NCBI RefSeq assembly: GCF_001750165.1
Contig: NZ_CP015412.1
Span: 806,001 to 870,000, forward strand
Direction of reading: 5' to 3'
DNA from: Pseudoalteromonas luteoviolacea
GTDB lineage: Bacteria; Pseudomonadota; Gammaproteobacteria; Enterobacterales; Alteromonadaceae
Length of the DNA stretch: 64,000 nucleotides
Positions 11,801 through 20,051 of the stretch are shown in pieces. Below the pieces are notes generated by a model. That model had not been told where the DNA came from, did not search any database, and saw nothing but the letters and a program-made list of their open reading frames with translations. Both the position numbers and the translations under genes were made by a program. Numbering within the stretch: position 1 is the first letter of the stretch; every line of letters starts with the position of its first letter.

Positions 11801-13173
11801 TTGGGCAACTTCAGCCATTAGGTTGTGTGGGTGAATTGCATATTGGAGGTATAAGCTTGGCCAGAGGTTATTTGAATCGCGCTGAGCTAACTGCACAACG
11901 TTTTATTGATAACCCATATTTTGATCCAAGTAACCCTATGAGTTCTAAAAAGCTTTATAAAACCGGTGATTTAGTACGTTATTTAGCGGATGGCAATTTA
12001 GCTTTCTTAGGGCGTATTGATGACCAAGTAAAGATCCGTGGTTTTAGGATCGAACTTGGTGAAATCGAGGCTCTGTTGTGTGAACAAGAACAAGTAGAAT
12101 CGGCCCAAGTGGTTGCAAAAGAGGTCGGAGGGCGGCAGCAGCTTGTGGGTTATGTAAAGCCGATGGATGTATCGGCAATAGCCAATGATGAGACTTTTAT
12201 TCATAGCCTGTTCGCAATCTTACAAGACGTGTTGCCAAGCTATATGGTGCCAAGTAACCTAATTAACATTGCCAAGTGGCCTGTAACACCCAATGGTAAA
12301 ATAGATAAAAAAGCCTTACCAAGTCCCAACGGGGTTGAATTGCAAGGTGAGTATGTTGCCCCAGAGACCGATACAGAAAGTATGCTGGTTTCAATTTGGG
12401 CAGATGTATTGGGCATTGAAGCTGAGATGATTAGTACGTCTGCCAATTATTATAGTTTGGGGGGTAACTCCATTACTTCGGTACAAATGGTACTTGCGGC
12501 AGCTAAAAAAGGTTTGAAACTCAATGTTGGGGACTTCATGAAGTATCAAACTATCTCAGACCTAGCAGTAGTGGCCTCTAAAAATAGTGAACCTGCTGAA
12601 GCATCAATCGTCAAAGAGGCACCTTTATCTGAAAGGAGTTTGGTAGTTTGTTCAGCGGATGCGCACCTTACTTCACTTAAACGGCATGACAAGTGTTGGT
12701 ATTCGATCATCAAATTTGATGAGACGACAACGGAAACTCATATCCGCCATAAAGTTAAGCAGCTATTGAAAAGTGATAAAGCGCTGACTGTCTCCATAGA
12801 GAGTGAAAACAGCGTGAGCAGCCAAAATCTTAATAACTTGCTGCTTAGCAAACGTTATTTGCCGGTAAACCGAGACTTAATGAAGCGGGTGTTACATGAG
12901 ATCACATACACAGAGCAAGCATGTACTTTTCAAGAGCATTTGACTGATATGGCTGCGTCACTGATGGAGCAGGTGGCACAAGAGCATGGACCTTTGATCC
13001 GCTTCACGTGGACGAGTGATGAAATTGGTCATTTTTATTTGGTTGTCGTGGCGCATAAGCTTTTACTGAATGAATCAGAGTGGGAGTTATTGATAGACGA
13101 TTTTGGTCAAGAAGTAATAAACCTAAAACTAAGCCATGAGGAAGATGCAGCTAGCAGTGCTTTGTATACATAG
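5866..13173 (+). CDS. Nonribosomal peptide synthetase, docking-C-A-PCP-C-A-PCP plus degenerate E-like half domain
   Basis: A 2435-residue bimodular synthetase. In order: TubC-type docking domain (1-57); condensation domain with HHIASDG; adenylation domain with pocket D-F-W-N-I-G-M-V-H-K, the classic threonine code; carrier domain (LGGHSLLIMKL, Ser1104); a second condensation domain with the NIEDIYPLGPLQAGILY entry and HHMITDH, of the DCL or dual C/E group; adenylation domain with pocket D-I-L-Q-L-G-C-I-W-K, closest to glycine codes; and a carrier domain (LGGNSITSVQM, Ser2202) of the kind that precedes epimerisation domains. The last 220 or so residues align with only the N-terminal half of an epimerisation/condensation domain, and the histidine motif has become AHKLLLNES near 2396. 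The stop is followed by a separate thioesterase gene. The start directly follows the previous stop. Confidence 0.96.
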   Translation: MNPNQIVEYLSSFDIDIYLDSDSKLKAKHPKGVLTSELASLIKDNKIELIEYLSNLGSSAACNTNTITAQPRDNKLMQLSFSQQRLWVIDQLQGGTPEYNMPTAYEVTGKLDLSLVTDIFTQIIERHEVLRTVFQEVHGEAMQQVRSMSEVNFAINVKDLSHLTREIQSHEVAAYVENDTLKPFDLSQDLMLRVSYICTGSHTGVLVFNMHHIASDGWSMEVLSREFFELYEAFSDGKQSPLPKLEIQYADYAHWQRENLSGEALDKQLDYWANQLDEISPLHSLPLSYARPEVKEHVGAIVYGTLSSEISSKLQVLAERFQLTPFMLMHGALSLLLSRHSNSSDIVIGTPIANRLQEELAPLIGFFVNTLVLRTNTEHATLSDYFAHVRQVHLGAQSNQDVPFEQLVERLKVSRSTAHTPLFQIVLTTNTDYGLDRDSDAVKLSEITLAPYKSDMIQAKFDLHVSMHIGDEGIEVSWKYDVSLFDEANIQRLNEHFCRLLTALSDVYQSDIQPNKLPILSQEEELFLLTESEYVTTSQPTQQCIHELFEQQAYENPDSVALVFEGAQLTYQALNERANQLAHYLIETQGVKPDTLVGLYVERSLETVIGILGILKAGGAYVPLDPSYPQERLAYMISDAELKTIVSHASAGQVLAEYSGHVIDLEDVTIYQNYSKQNLDKCALGLTRSHLAYVIYTSGSTGRPKGVLQTHQNVLRLFSVTQDDFGFNGNDCWCLFHSISFDFSVWELWGSLAFGGKLIILSRHSVKDFDLIVDSFNQHGLTVLNQTPSAFKALVEYLSESKLTLPSLEKVIFGGEALLSHHVQQWFNEESFYTQATLINMYGITETTVHVTYRKVEDISSGQIHIGKPLADQSIIIFDQNMNLTPKGVVGEAYVGGNGLARGYLNRAELSAERFIDNPFYDEHKPSSSKRLYRTGDLMRCLPDGNLEYIGRADHQVKIRGYRIELGEVETQLAQQLNIDSALVLAKELAGSQQLVGYVRPSIKVEEGAHSTFISELKASLSSQLPEHMVPSILLVVSDWPLTPNGKVDRKALPQPESYALQREYVAPVTRTEKILAEIWSELLDIKSDTLSVTANFFELGGHSLLIMKLIGLASSNDLHIQAQDVFTAPNLKALASLNDAYFAQRDAVSFEVPENLIPEHCEHITPDMLPLVNLTEAEIYHIAKQVPKGMANIEDIYPLGPLQAGILYTHLISEAHDPYVTPLLFKIKNQAALDDFINGMRFLIQRHDVLRTMVLHDGLSKPVQVVCKEASVPVKWLDIPEGVDVETVMLEKSRPEQQWLDLSQAPLFQLQIARKNEQESYLLLQMHHMITDHVSLDIVQRELNAFNTGMADKLAPVQPYRNFIAYTANQFETKQAEAHFKSILGDVESSTAPFDLTDIRSNGADMEELIELVPHDIAQQVRTLAKQLKLSPASLFHAAYSLVLAACSNKQDVVFGSVMSGRLQGLAGTESMLGVFINTLPVRAQLNSKSVLDFVSDIQSYLQALLPFEQTPLAVAQSCSGVPDNSPLFSAMLNFRHSGSVESSDVQDIEQEQSIELISSQERTNYPFNLSVDDLGEDFALDFQVDPSIDVNRVMGYMQKALAELTAHLSTSPQTCITTLNVIPSDEFDYLTNTLNDTAMAYPLDKCVHELFEQQVAERPDAIALEYAGEQLTYRELNTRANQLAHYLISQGVQVEQSVGICLPRSIDMVVSVLGILKAGATYIPLDPEYPSARLSHIFEDTNLRHLITHSTLVTSLAVDGVTLYESDKLIDVLTGNPATNIARRAAHNEASLAYMIFTSGSTGKPKGVMITHQALVNHVVGMADRLPGVFSWPNKLLAVTTIAFDIAGLELFGPLAYGGQVVLTPSDETKDPRKLSALLTSKEITCMQATPATWQMLVNDDWSGKPDLVALTGGEALPINLAQSLLPRIYQLWNCYGPTEATIWSLVNQVDRQQAEFGRIKLGGSLGNYSHFVLNELGQLQPLGCVGELHIGGISLARGYLNRAELTAQRFIDNPYFDPSNPMSSKKLYKTGDLVRYLADGNLAFLGRIDDQVKIRGFRIELGEIEALLCEQEQVESAQVVAKEVGGRQQLVGYVKPMDVSAIANDETFIHSLFAILQDVLPSYMVPSNLINIAKWPVTPNGKIDKKALPSPNGVELQGEYVAPETDTESMLVSIWADVLGIEAEMISTSANYYSLGGNSITSVQMVLAAAKKGLKLNVGDFMKYQTISDLAVVASKNSEPAEASIVKEAPLSERSLVVCSADAHLTSLKRHDKCWYSIIKFDETTTETHIRHKVKQLLKSDKALTVSIESENSVSSQNLNNLLLSKRYLPVNRDLMKRVLHEITYTEQACTFQEHLTDMAASLMEQVAQEHGPLIRFTWTSDEIGHFYLVVVAHKLLLNESEWELLIDDFGQEVINLKLSHEEDAASSALYT

Positions 13174-13252
13174 AGCAGTTGTTAAATTTTGGGGCAACAT
13201 TACGATTTCTTACATTGTGTGGTGTTGCTCCTACGCAAGGTTATAAATTATA

Positions 13253-13259
13253 TAGGAGG
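13253..13259 (+). promoter_or_regulatory. Strong ribosome binding site that fixes the thioesterase start
   Basis: AGGAGGT lies seven bases before a GTG at 13267. The open frame extends upstream to a TTG at 13189, but that candidate has no Shine-Dalgarno sequence, so GTG 13267 is preferred. Confidence 0.75.
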
Positions 13260-13266
13260 TTCAAAG

Positions 13267-14112
13267 GTGGTAGATTTAAGTAGATACCCGACGATTGTTG
13301 AATTGAACGAATCGTCGAGTAGCAAGCTGATATTTTGCACACACCCTGCGGGAGGTGGGTTAAACGCGTATAAAGACATGGCAAACAAATTACCGCATAA
13401 AGTTCTAGGGCTTGAGGATCCATCTATTTACGATGATCAGGTTTTTGACTCGATACCTGATTTAGCAGAATATCACGTAGAAACGATCCGAGCGATACAG
13501 CCTCAGGGCCCTTATTATGTATTTGGCCAGTGCTCTGGCGGTCCTTTAGCGTATGAGATTGCATATCAACTAACACTTGAAGGTGAACAGGTCGAAGTCT
13601 TAGCCATGTTTGGCGCGCATCAATTGTTAGGATTTGACCCATCAGAAAAGTCAAATTATGGCTTTTTGCCTGAGTATCTTCACAATCGTTTCTCAATAGA
13701 TTTAAGCCAATTAAATTGGGTTGAAATGGAGTCACTCACCATTGAAGCGGTAGTGGATAAAATTGTTGAAGAGTTATGCAGTCAAAAGGTGCTAGATAGC
13801 AGTAAAGATATTGAATGGGTGAAGCGCTCAATTCGTTCACTTTGCTTGAGCCGTAATGCCAGTAAAAAATATATTGCACCGACTTCGGGCTTAAATATAC
13901 AACATTATAAACAACCACGAGAAGCGCAAAGTGTTAAAGCGTTTAGCCTTAACAGTAAAGATTGGTGTGACTGGGAGTCTTTGACTCATGGGGAGCTAAT
14001 TGAAATTGCCCACAGTGATCAAATGACTATTACGGACAGCGTTTTAAGGGCGCCGTTTTTATCTGAAACAATGGCTAAATTAGAGCAGCACTCATTAAGT
14101 CGCATCGCTTAA
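13267..14112 (+). CDS. Free-standing NRPS release thioesterase with Cys nucleophile motif
   Basis: A 281-residue alpha/beta-hydrolase resembling the C-terminal thioesterase domains that release NRPS products (for example EntF), here encoded separately, 93 bases after the last synthetase. It has the early THPAGGG motif and the nucleophile elbow GQCSGG, so residue 89 is Cys where most relatives have Ser. By comparison with EntF, the catalytic His is probably 249 (IAHSDQM). The position of the usual Asp after strand 5 appears to be Gly116 (AMFGAHQ), so the acid is either elsewhere or missing. Cysteine thioesterases are known in NRPS systems that make strained rings or unusual products. The protein may release or cyclise the peptide, but reduced activity is also possible. 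Confidence 0.85.
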   Translation: MVDLSRYPTIVELNESSSSKLIFCTHPAGGGLNAYKDMANKLPHKVLGLEDPSIYDDQVFDSIPDLAEYHVETIRAIQPQGPYYVFGQCSGGPLAYEIAYQLTLEGEQVEVLAMFGAHQLLGFDPSEKSNYGFLPEYLHNRFSIDLSQLNWVEMESLTIEAVVDKIVEELCSQKVLDSSKDIEWVKRSIRSLCLSRNASKKYIAPTSGLNIQHYKQPREAQSVKAFSLNSKDWCDWESLTHGELIEIAHSDQMTITDSVLRAPFLSETMAKLEQHSLSRIA

Positions 14113-14162
14113 AGAGCGTGTTTTTAGGTTAAGTGAAAACAAATAAATTTAAGAAGAGAAAA

Positions 14163-15134
14163 ATGATTAAAGTAAGTGACCTTGAATTAGAACCCAATTC
14201 ACAAAGAAAAATATTACTCAATGTTGACCTCGAAGGAGAGAAGACAATTAACTGGGTGAACGAACATAAGCATAGCCTAAGCGGCGTATTGGATGACAAC
14301 GGTGTGGTCTTAGTGCGCGGACTAAAGTTTTTAACAGGCAAACATTTCAGTCAGGCATTAGAAACTATTTTTAATGAACCTCTGCTGGAGTACATGTACC
14401 GCTCAACGCCTCGCTCTCAGCTTAAAGGGCAGGTCTATACAGCGACTGAGTATCCAGCGTCAGAAACAATTCTACAACATAATGAATCGTCTTATTCAAA
14501 TGCGTGGGCGATGCGTATTGGCTTTCTGTGTATGCTTTCACCAAGTGAAGGTGGCGCAACTCCATTGGCTGATAGTCGAGAAATTTTATCGAAGATTGAT
14601 AAAGATGTGAGAGAAGAATTTGAAGCCAAACAGATAAAGTACGTCAGAAACTATGGTGACATGGACTTACCTTGGAGTGAGGTGTTTCAAACAACTAACA
14701 AAGCTGAAGTAGAGCATTATTGCCAAGCCAATCAAATTGAATTTGAGTGGAAAGAAGACAATGGTTTACGAACTTACCAGATTTTACCGGCAACCGCTTA
14801 TCACCCTGTAACGAGGGATAAGCTTTGGTTTAATCAGGCTCATTTGTTCCATGTTTCAAGTCACTCCTCAGAAGTCAAAGAGAATATGCTTTCGATTTTT
14901 GGAGAAGATAACTTGCCGAGGAATACTTATTTTGGTGATGGGTCAGCCATTGATGAAGCTATTTTGCAGCATATTCGCGAGGTTTATGAGCAAACACTAT
15001 TTTATTTTGACTGGCAGAAAAATGACCTACTACTGGTAGATAACATGCTCTATTCACATGGCCGACAACCTTTTAAAGGGCCTAGGAAAGTGTTAGTTGG
15101 CATGTCAAACCTGCACACGCATCGTGCCGCATAG
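14163..15134 (+). CDS. SyrP/AsnO-like Fe(II)/2-oxoglutarate-dependent hydroxylase (TauD/clavaminate synthase family)
   Basis: A 323-residue oxygenase of the family that beta-hydroxylates amino acids, free or bound to carrier domains (SyrP on Asp, AsnO on Asn). The iron ligands are visible as H106-x-E108 in LQHNESSYSN and a distal H299 in YSHGRQPFKGPRKV, whose following arginine probably binds 2-oxoglutarate. HxE rather than HxD is typical of the AsnO/SyrP/clavaminate branch. ATG 14163 is preferred because a purine-rich AAGAAGAGA precedes it; a GTG at 14133 is an in-frame alternative. Set between the thioesterase and the exporter of an NRPS cluster with two Asn-like modules, its probable job is making beta-hydroxy-asparagine (or aspartate). 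The exact substrate is inference. Confidence 0.88.
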   Translation: MIKVSDLELEPNSQRKILLNVDLEGEKTINWVNEHKHSLSGVLDDNGVVLVRGLKFLTGKHFSQALETIFNEPLLEYMYRSTPRSQLKGQVYTATEYPASETILQHNESSYSNAWAMRIGFLCMLSPSEGGATPLADSREILSKIDKDVREEFEAKQIKYVRNYGDMDLPWSEVFQTTNKAEVEHYCQANQIEFEWKEDNGLRTYQILPATAYHPVTRDKLWFNQAHLFHVSSHSSEVKENMLSIFGEDNLPRNTYFGDGSAIDEAILQHIREVYEQTLFYFDWQKNDLLLVDNMLYSHGRQPFKGPRKVLVGMSNLHTHRAA

Positions 15135-15262
15135 GTGCTTATATATACCCATAGAGGGCTATAGAGTATTCGTGTGCATCGAGTCGCTTACGCATGCAAT
15201 TAGGTCGAGCATATCAAAAGGGCGAGCGATTAAAGAGAGTTTTAAACGAAGGATCCTGTGAA

Positions 15263-16516
15263 GTGGATATAAAAAAAGAAAAAGTGCAGAAAAAGAAGTT
15301 AAAGCAAGTACCGCTTATCGGTTGTTTGGTTATTTGCATACTGGCTGTGGCAACTTGGTATGTGAGTGGACAAGCCAATACTACTTCTGTAAAGCGTGAC
15401 AATTTATTGTTTAGTACAGTCAAGCAGGGAGATCTTAAAGTCGAAATTGAAGGTTACGGTAGTTTACGTTCAGATAAGCAACAGTTAATCACCTCGTTGA
15501 CGAGCGCGACTGTTCAGGAAATTATTCTCAAGCCTGGAGCATTAGTGACTGCTGACAGTGTCATTGTTCAACTCGCGAACCCTGAACTAAAACAGTTAGT
15601 TGATACAGCTTCTCAAGAATTGGCTCAGCGCAAGGCCAATTTGCGTCAACTTAAACTAAATCATCAGCGAGAAATACTTAATGAAAGCAGTAATTATGCA
15701 GAGTTAGAAGCTCGATATGAAACAGCCAAAGTGCAACTAGAAGCACAAAGTGGTTTGGTTAAAACGGGGATCGTTTCACCGCTTGATTATAAAGAAAGTG
15801 TTGTTCGAGAGGCGCAGTTGAAGAAGCGACTGAAAATTCACCAGCAAAGAACTGCTGCGCTTAAAAAAGTGCATCAGGAAGCGATAAACATTCAACTTGA
15901 ACAGATCAAACAGCAGCAAGGCCAATTGGACATTGCCCAAAATCGCCTTGACCGCCTTACGGTTAAAGCGGGCAGCGATGGTGTATTACAGAGCTTATCT
16001 GTTGAGTTAGGCCAAAGTTTAGCGGCAGGGGAAGAAATTGCACTGATCGGGAGTGTGGAAGATTTGATTGCACTGGTTAAAGTTCCGCAAAGTAAAGCAC
16101 AGCAGATTGAGGTTGGTCAAAAAGCTGTTGTTGATACGCGTCGTGATGAAATTATCGGTACCGTTTCTCGTATAGATCCTGTCGTGGTCGACAATACCGT
16201 TGAGGTTGAAATTGCACTGCCGACCCAGTTGCCAGAGAGTGCTCGCCCTCAATCAAGTGTCGATGTTGTAATAAATACAGATACATTGGTCAATATTACC
16301 TATATGGAGCGCCCGGTGAACGCTACATTTAATTCGAGTACTAGCTTATTTCGATTAGTGGACGCGAGTAATTCTGCAACAAAAACAGAAGTAGAATTCG
16401 GTAAAGAAGCGGGTCGTTATATTGAAGTTATTAGTGGAGCTAAGGTAGATGATATTTTTATCATCTCTGATTTGTCACTTTTGACCGAGACTGAATTAAA
16501 AATAGAAAGTTTTTAA
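15263..16516 (+). CDS. HlyD/MacA-type membrane fusion protein
   Basis: Periplasmic adaptor of an ABC export system. It has a lysine-rich cytoplasmic start, one membrane segment (VPLIGCLVICILAVATWYVS), a first half-lipoyl/barrel strand set, a long alpha-helical hairpin rich in Gln, Glu, Lys and Leu, then GVLQSLSVELGQSL and beta-barrel sequence. GTG 15263 is preferred because AAGGA lies nine bases upstream and the resulting N-terminus is short; an in-frame ATG at 15194 would add 23 residues and has no clear ribosome binding site. With the ATPase and permease that follow it forms a MacAB-like pump. Its place in the NRPS cluster suggests export of the peptide across the envelope, with an unlinked outer-membrane TolC. 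Confidence 0.87.
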   Translation: MDIKKEKVQKKKLKQVPLIGCLVICILAVATWYVSGQANTTSVKRDNLLFSTVKQGDLKVEIEGYGSLRSDKQQLITSLTSATVQEIILKPGALVTADSVIVQLANPELKQLVDTASQELAQRKANLRQLKLNHQREILNESSNYAELEARYETAKVQLEAQSGLVKTGIVSPLDYKESVVREAQLKKRLKIHQQRTAALKKVHQEAINIQLEQIKQQQGQLDIAQNRLDRLTVKAGSDGVLQSLSVELGQSLAAGEEIALIGSVEDLIALVKVPQSKAQQIEVGQKAVVDTRRDEIIGTVSRIDPVVVDNTVEVEIALPTQLPESARPQSSVDVVINTDTLVNITYMERPVNATFNSSTSLFRLVDASNSATKTEVEFGKEAGRYIEVISGAKVDDIFIISDLSLLTETELKIESF

Positions 16517-16727
16517 ATCGTACGCTAATTAGCTGTGCTGATTTTTCAAGTTATCAAACAGAGCAAATGGGTAAAACCTGTGCAGTACATGAACGCAGCG
16601 TACAACCAAACTTGGCGCTACTGTAACGTTGGACTGGTTGTTATTTTGGTGTGTTTGGGTCATTAGTGCATAGCAATTGAAGCAAGTATACGTCCACGAA
16701 TATGTAGAAAAAATAAGGTAGATTGAC

Positions 16728-17432
16728 GTGACTGAAATAAAAATAGAAATGAAGAATATCGGCAAGGTTTTTGAGACTGACGATATCGAAACACATGCAT
16801 TAAAAGATGTAAACATTGTCATCAGGAAGGGAGAGTATGTATCTATCTCGGGACCTTCTGGTTGTGGTAAGTCCACATTGTTATCGCTATTGGGTCTACT
16901 TGATATGCCGAGTTCAGGTGCCTACTTCATAGAGGGGCTTGATGTGAGCTCTCTTTCACTTGATGACGCAGCACAAGTACGCAATGAAAAAATTGGCTTC
17001 GTTTTTCAATCTTTTAATCTCATTGATGAGCTCTCTGTGTTTGATAATGTCGCCTTACCACTTGAATATAAACAAGATCGCCCGAGTGATGAGTTTATTA
17101 AAGAGCGAGTTGAAACGTGCTTAAAAATGGTTGAGATGGGCCATCGAGCTGATCACAAACCTAATCAACTATCGGGTGGGCAGCAGCAGCGGATAGCAAT
17201 TGCACGTGCACTGGTGGCAGATCCTGCAATATTACTGGTTGATGAGCCGACCGGTAACTTAGACTCACAAAGTGGCGATACCGTGATGGCCGTTTTATCT
17301 GAGCTAAACAAAAATGGCACGACCATATGTATGGTGACACATGATCCTCGTTATGCCGATATGGCAAAAATTCAATATAAGCTCCTAGATGGCGAAATTA
17401 TAGAAGAAGAAAAGTTGAAGGTGGCGGTATGA
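16728..17432 (+). CDS. MacB/LolD-type ABC transporter ATP-binding protein
   Basis: A 234-residue nucleotide-binding subunit with a complete motif set: Walker A GPSGCGKST, Q-loop FVFQSFNL, signature LSGGQQQRIAIARAL, Walker B ILLVDEPTGNLD and H-loop VTHD. This is the subfamily that pairs with FtsX/MacB permeases for tripartite export or lipoprotein release. The GTG start is preceded by AAGGT. It overlaps the permease start by 4 bases (ATGA), so the two are translationally coupled, and it sits 211 bases after the adaptor. Likely role: energising export of the NRPS product. Confidence 0.92.
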   Translation: MTEIKIEMKNIGKVFETDDIETHALKDVNIVIRKGEYVSISGPSGCGKSTLLSLLGLLDMPSSGAYFIEGLDVSSLSLDDAAQVRNEKIGFVFQSFNLIDELSVFDNVALPLEYKQDRPSDEFIKERVETCLKMVEMGHRADHKPNQLSGGQQQRIAIARALVADPAILLVDEPTGNLDSQSGDTVMAVLSELNKNGTTICMVTHDPRYADMAKIQYKLLDGEIIEEEKLKVAV

Positions 17433-19888
17433 GCCAATTCATTCGTCAGTATAAACATGCATGGTTAAGCTTAAGAAAAAAGCCCAACTTTATCTTAACC
17501 GTGATCATAACTATGGGGGTGACCTTGGGTGCCCTCTTATGTGCGCTTACATTGAACTATTTATTATTGGTTGAGCCATTACCGTACCCAGAGCAAGAGC
17601 GGTTGTTTACTGCGGAGCATAAAAACATTGGTCCTAATAGAGAAACGAAAGGGGTTGCTTTTACGTATCCAGGTCTAGTACAGCTTTATAAAAATAATGA
17701 AGTATTTGAGCAATCAGCCATGATTAGTTACGGTCAAGATGTGATTATTTCACTCAGCGATCAGCCCTTGGTAAACACCACTTATGTTACGCCTGAATTA
17801 CACCAGTTGTTAGCATCTCCAATGGCGTTGGGTAGGATATTTGATGCCAGTGAAGCAATCAATACCTATAACCCAGTAGCCATGTTGAGTTACAACACGT
17901 GGCAAAAAGACTTTAATGGCGATCGTAATATTCTTGATAAAAAGATTAATTTAAGCGGCGTGAGTTATCGTGTGGTAGGGGTTTTAGCAAAAGAGTTTGT
18001 CGAACCTGAATTTGATAGATCAAGACAAGAAAGCCATGTTTTTCTACCTTGGGATTATAATTTGGTTAGCAAAGCAAATAGGCAAAGTTTTGGAAATATT
18101 CATCACAACTTGTATTTTATTGGCAAATTAAAGACTGGAGTTAGCCAGCATCAAGCGCGACAAGTGTTGACTCCTATTATCAGTAAACGCTGGGAAGAGG
18201 GAGTGGCTGGCATTGACTTTTACAGAGGTTGGTCAATTGAAATACCTGTTCGCGCGTTACGAAACGTGATTTTAGGTGATAGTTCATCTGTGGCATTAAC
18301 GCTATTGGCAGGTATTATTGGGTTGGTCTTAATTGCATGCGCTAATATTTCCAACCTATTCATGTCAAGGATTGCAGAAAAACAACACAAAATGGCGATT
18401 AAAGCAGCGATTGGTGCAACTAAAAAACACTTATTTAAAGAAACGTTAGCCGAAACGGCTTTATTGATGTTTTTGTCAATCTTAGTTGCGCTGGTCATCG
18501 CACAGGTTGGTTTCTATGTTATGCAACAATATCTAGGGGCGGTATTACCCAGAGTTAAAGAGCTTGGGCTTTCAGCGGTTACTTTTAGCAGCGCCATTTT
18601 TGTTACTGTTACATTTGCTCTATTTTTTGCTAAATTAAGTACTCGAATGATCGATTATCGGGCATTAAATACTTCATTACAGAGCAGCGGAAAAGGCAGT
18701 GGATTACAGGTTTCAAAAAGGACTCGTCAAGCTCTTGTTGCGAGTCAAGTCGCATTGGCGACAGTCTTGGTCTTTGTTAATTTTGGCTTACTTCGGGATG
18801 CGGTAAAAACCATTAATATGCCAATTGGGTTTACAACTGAACAGATTTCTACTCTCGCTCTAAATTTCTCGTCAACCGAATACCCAACACAAGATGAAGC
18901 AATATCAATTATTTCCGAGATAACGGAAAAACTGGAGGCGTTACCTCAGGTCGAGTCAGTTGCTCAGGGAAGTTCTCCGCTTGATGGTTTTAATGTCAGA
19001 GCACTGACGAACCTTGAAAATAACCAAAGGTTCACACCTTACTTTAAAGCTGTAGATCAGCACTATTTTAATATGATTGAACAACCTCTGTTAAAAGGTG
19101 AACACTTCACACTTGCAGACCGACGTGACACAGCTAATGTAATGATAGTTAATCAATCATTTGCAAAGCAGTTAAGGCCTGATGGTGATGTGTTAGGTAT
19201 GCACATATCGCCATTTAATGGTGAGCCATTTAGGGTAATAGGTATTGTAAGAGATATTCTTATTGCTGATGACAGAGTGACAAGTTTCGGCCGTTCTGCT
19301 GAGGGAGTTGGCGTACCAAGAGCATATGTGCCTAATAGTCTGGGTGGTGGCAGCTTTATGTTGAAGTTGAAGCCGGGGCAGGTTGTGAGCCGTAAACAGT
19401 TAGGCGCATTATTACGACAAGTTGATTCACGGTTTTCAGTCTTCAGCTTTCATGCTGCATCTGACATCCTTACTCAAAGCCTGTTTGTAGAAATTACAAC
19501 GGCTGTTACAACGGCAATCTTGGGAAGTTTCGTATTTCTGCTCGCAGGTATAGGCCTGTACGGCATTTTAAGCTACGGCATTCAATTGAGAAAGTTTGAA
19601 TTAGGTGCTCGTATGGCAATTGGAGCGAGGCGTAAACACATTATTTATCTGATTATTCGTGATAACTCGAAAGCTGTGTTGTTTGGGTTTATTGGTAGTG
19701 CGGTATTGTTTGCTTTGGCTTATATAGGTCTAAGTGAATACATACAACCTTTCCTTTCCCTAGAAGTATTGCCTATGGTTTTGCTGAGTTTAGTGCTTAT
19801 TAGCTGTGTGAATTTATTTGCCTGCTATTGGCCCTTAAGGCAGTACATTAATCGACCCACGATATATACATTGCGTAGCAATGAATAG
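17429..19888 (+). CDS. ABC transporter permease (MacB periplasmic core plus FtsX domains)
   Basis: An 819-residue permease with two repeats, each a membrane helix, a large periplasmic domain and an FtsX module. The first helix is near residues 20-48. The first FtsX module is near 280-410 (LTLLAGIIGLVLIACANISNL and following). The second FtsX module is near 690-810 (TAILGSFVFLLAGIGLYGIL and following). The periplasmic parts match the MacB core pattern. Translationally coupled to the ATPase. Such transporters in NRPS clusters usually move the finished peptide or a precursor from the periplasmic side to an outer-membrane channel; the cargo here is inferred from context only. Confidence 0.92.
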   Translation: MSQFIRQYKHAWLSLRKKPNFILTVIITMGVTLGALLCALTLNYLLLVEPLPYPEQERLFTAEHKNIGPNRETKGVAFTYPGLVQLYKNNEVFEQSAMISYGQDVIISLSDQPLVNTTYVTPELHQLLASPMALGRIFDASEAINTYNPVAMLSYNTWQKDFNGDRNILDKKINLSGVSYRVVGVLAKEFVEPEFDRSRQESHVFLPWDYNLVSKANRQSFGNIHHNLYFIGKLKTGVSQHQARQVLTPIISKRWEEGVAGIDFYRGWSIEIPVRALRNVILGDSSSVALTLLAGIIGLVLIACANISNLFMSRIAEKQHKMAIKAAIGATKKHLFKETLAETALLMFLSILVALVIAQVGFYVMQQYLGAVLPRVKELGLSAVTFSSAIFVTVTFALFFAKLSTRMIDYRALNTSLQSSGKGSGLQVSKRTRQALVASQVALATVLVFVNFGLLRDAVKTINMPIGFTTEQISTLALNFSSTEYPTQDEAISIISEITEKLEALPQVESVAQGSSPLDGFNVRALTNLENNQRFTPYFKAVDQHYFNMIEQPLLKGEHFTLADRRDTANVMIVNQSFAKQLRPDGDVLGMHISPFNGEPFRVIGIVRDILIADDRVTSFGRSAEGVGVPRAYVPNSLGGGSFMLKLKPGQVVSRKQLGALLRQVDSRFSVFSFHAASDILTQSLFVEITTAVTTAILGSFVFLLAGIGLYGILSYGIQLRKFELGARMAIGARRKHIIYLIIRDNSKAVLFGFIGSAVLFALAYIGLSEYIQPFLSLEVLPMVLLSLVLISCVNLFACYWPLRQYINRPTIYTLRSNE

Positions 19889-20051
19889 CAGTAATACATC
19901 GGTCTTATTATAAGTAATGGTGTTAAAAATCGATGATATGCCATCTATGCGGTTGATGGCGAAGTATGGTTTTTGAAGCGGGTACATAGCAAAGCAATTT
20001 AAACGCCAAAGAGGCAGCTTTAGCCAGCGAAAAATAAGGATAGAAGGTAAT

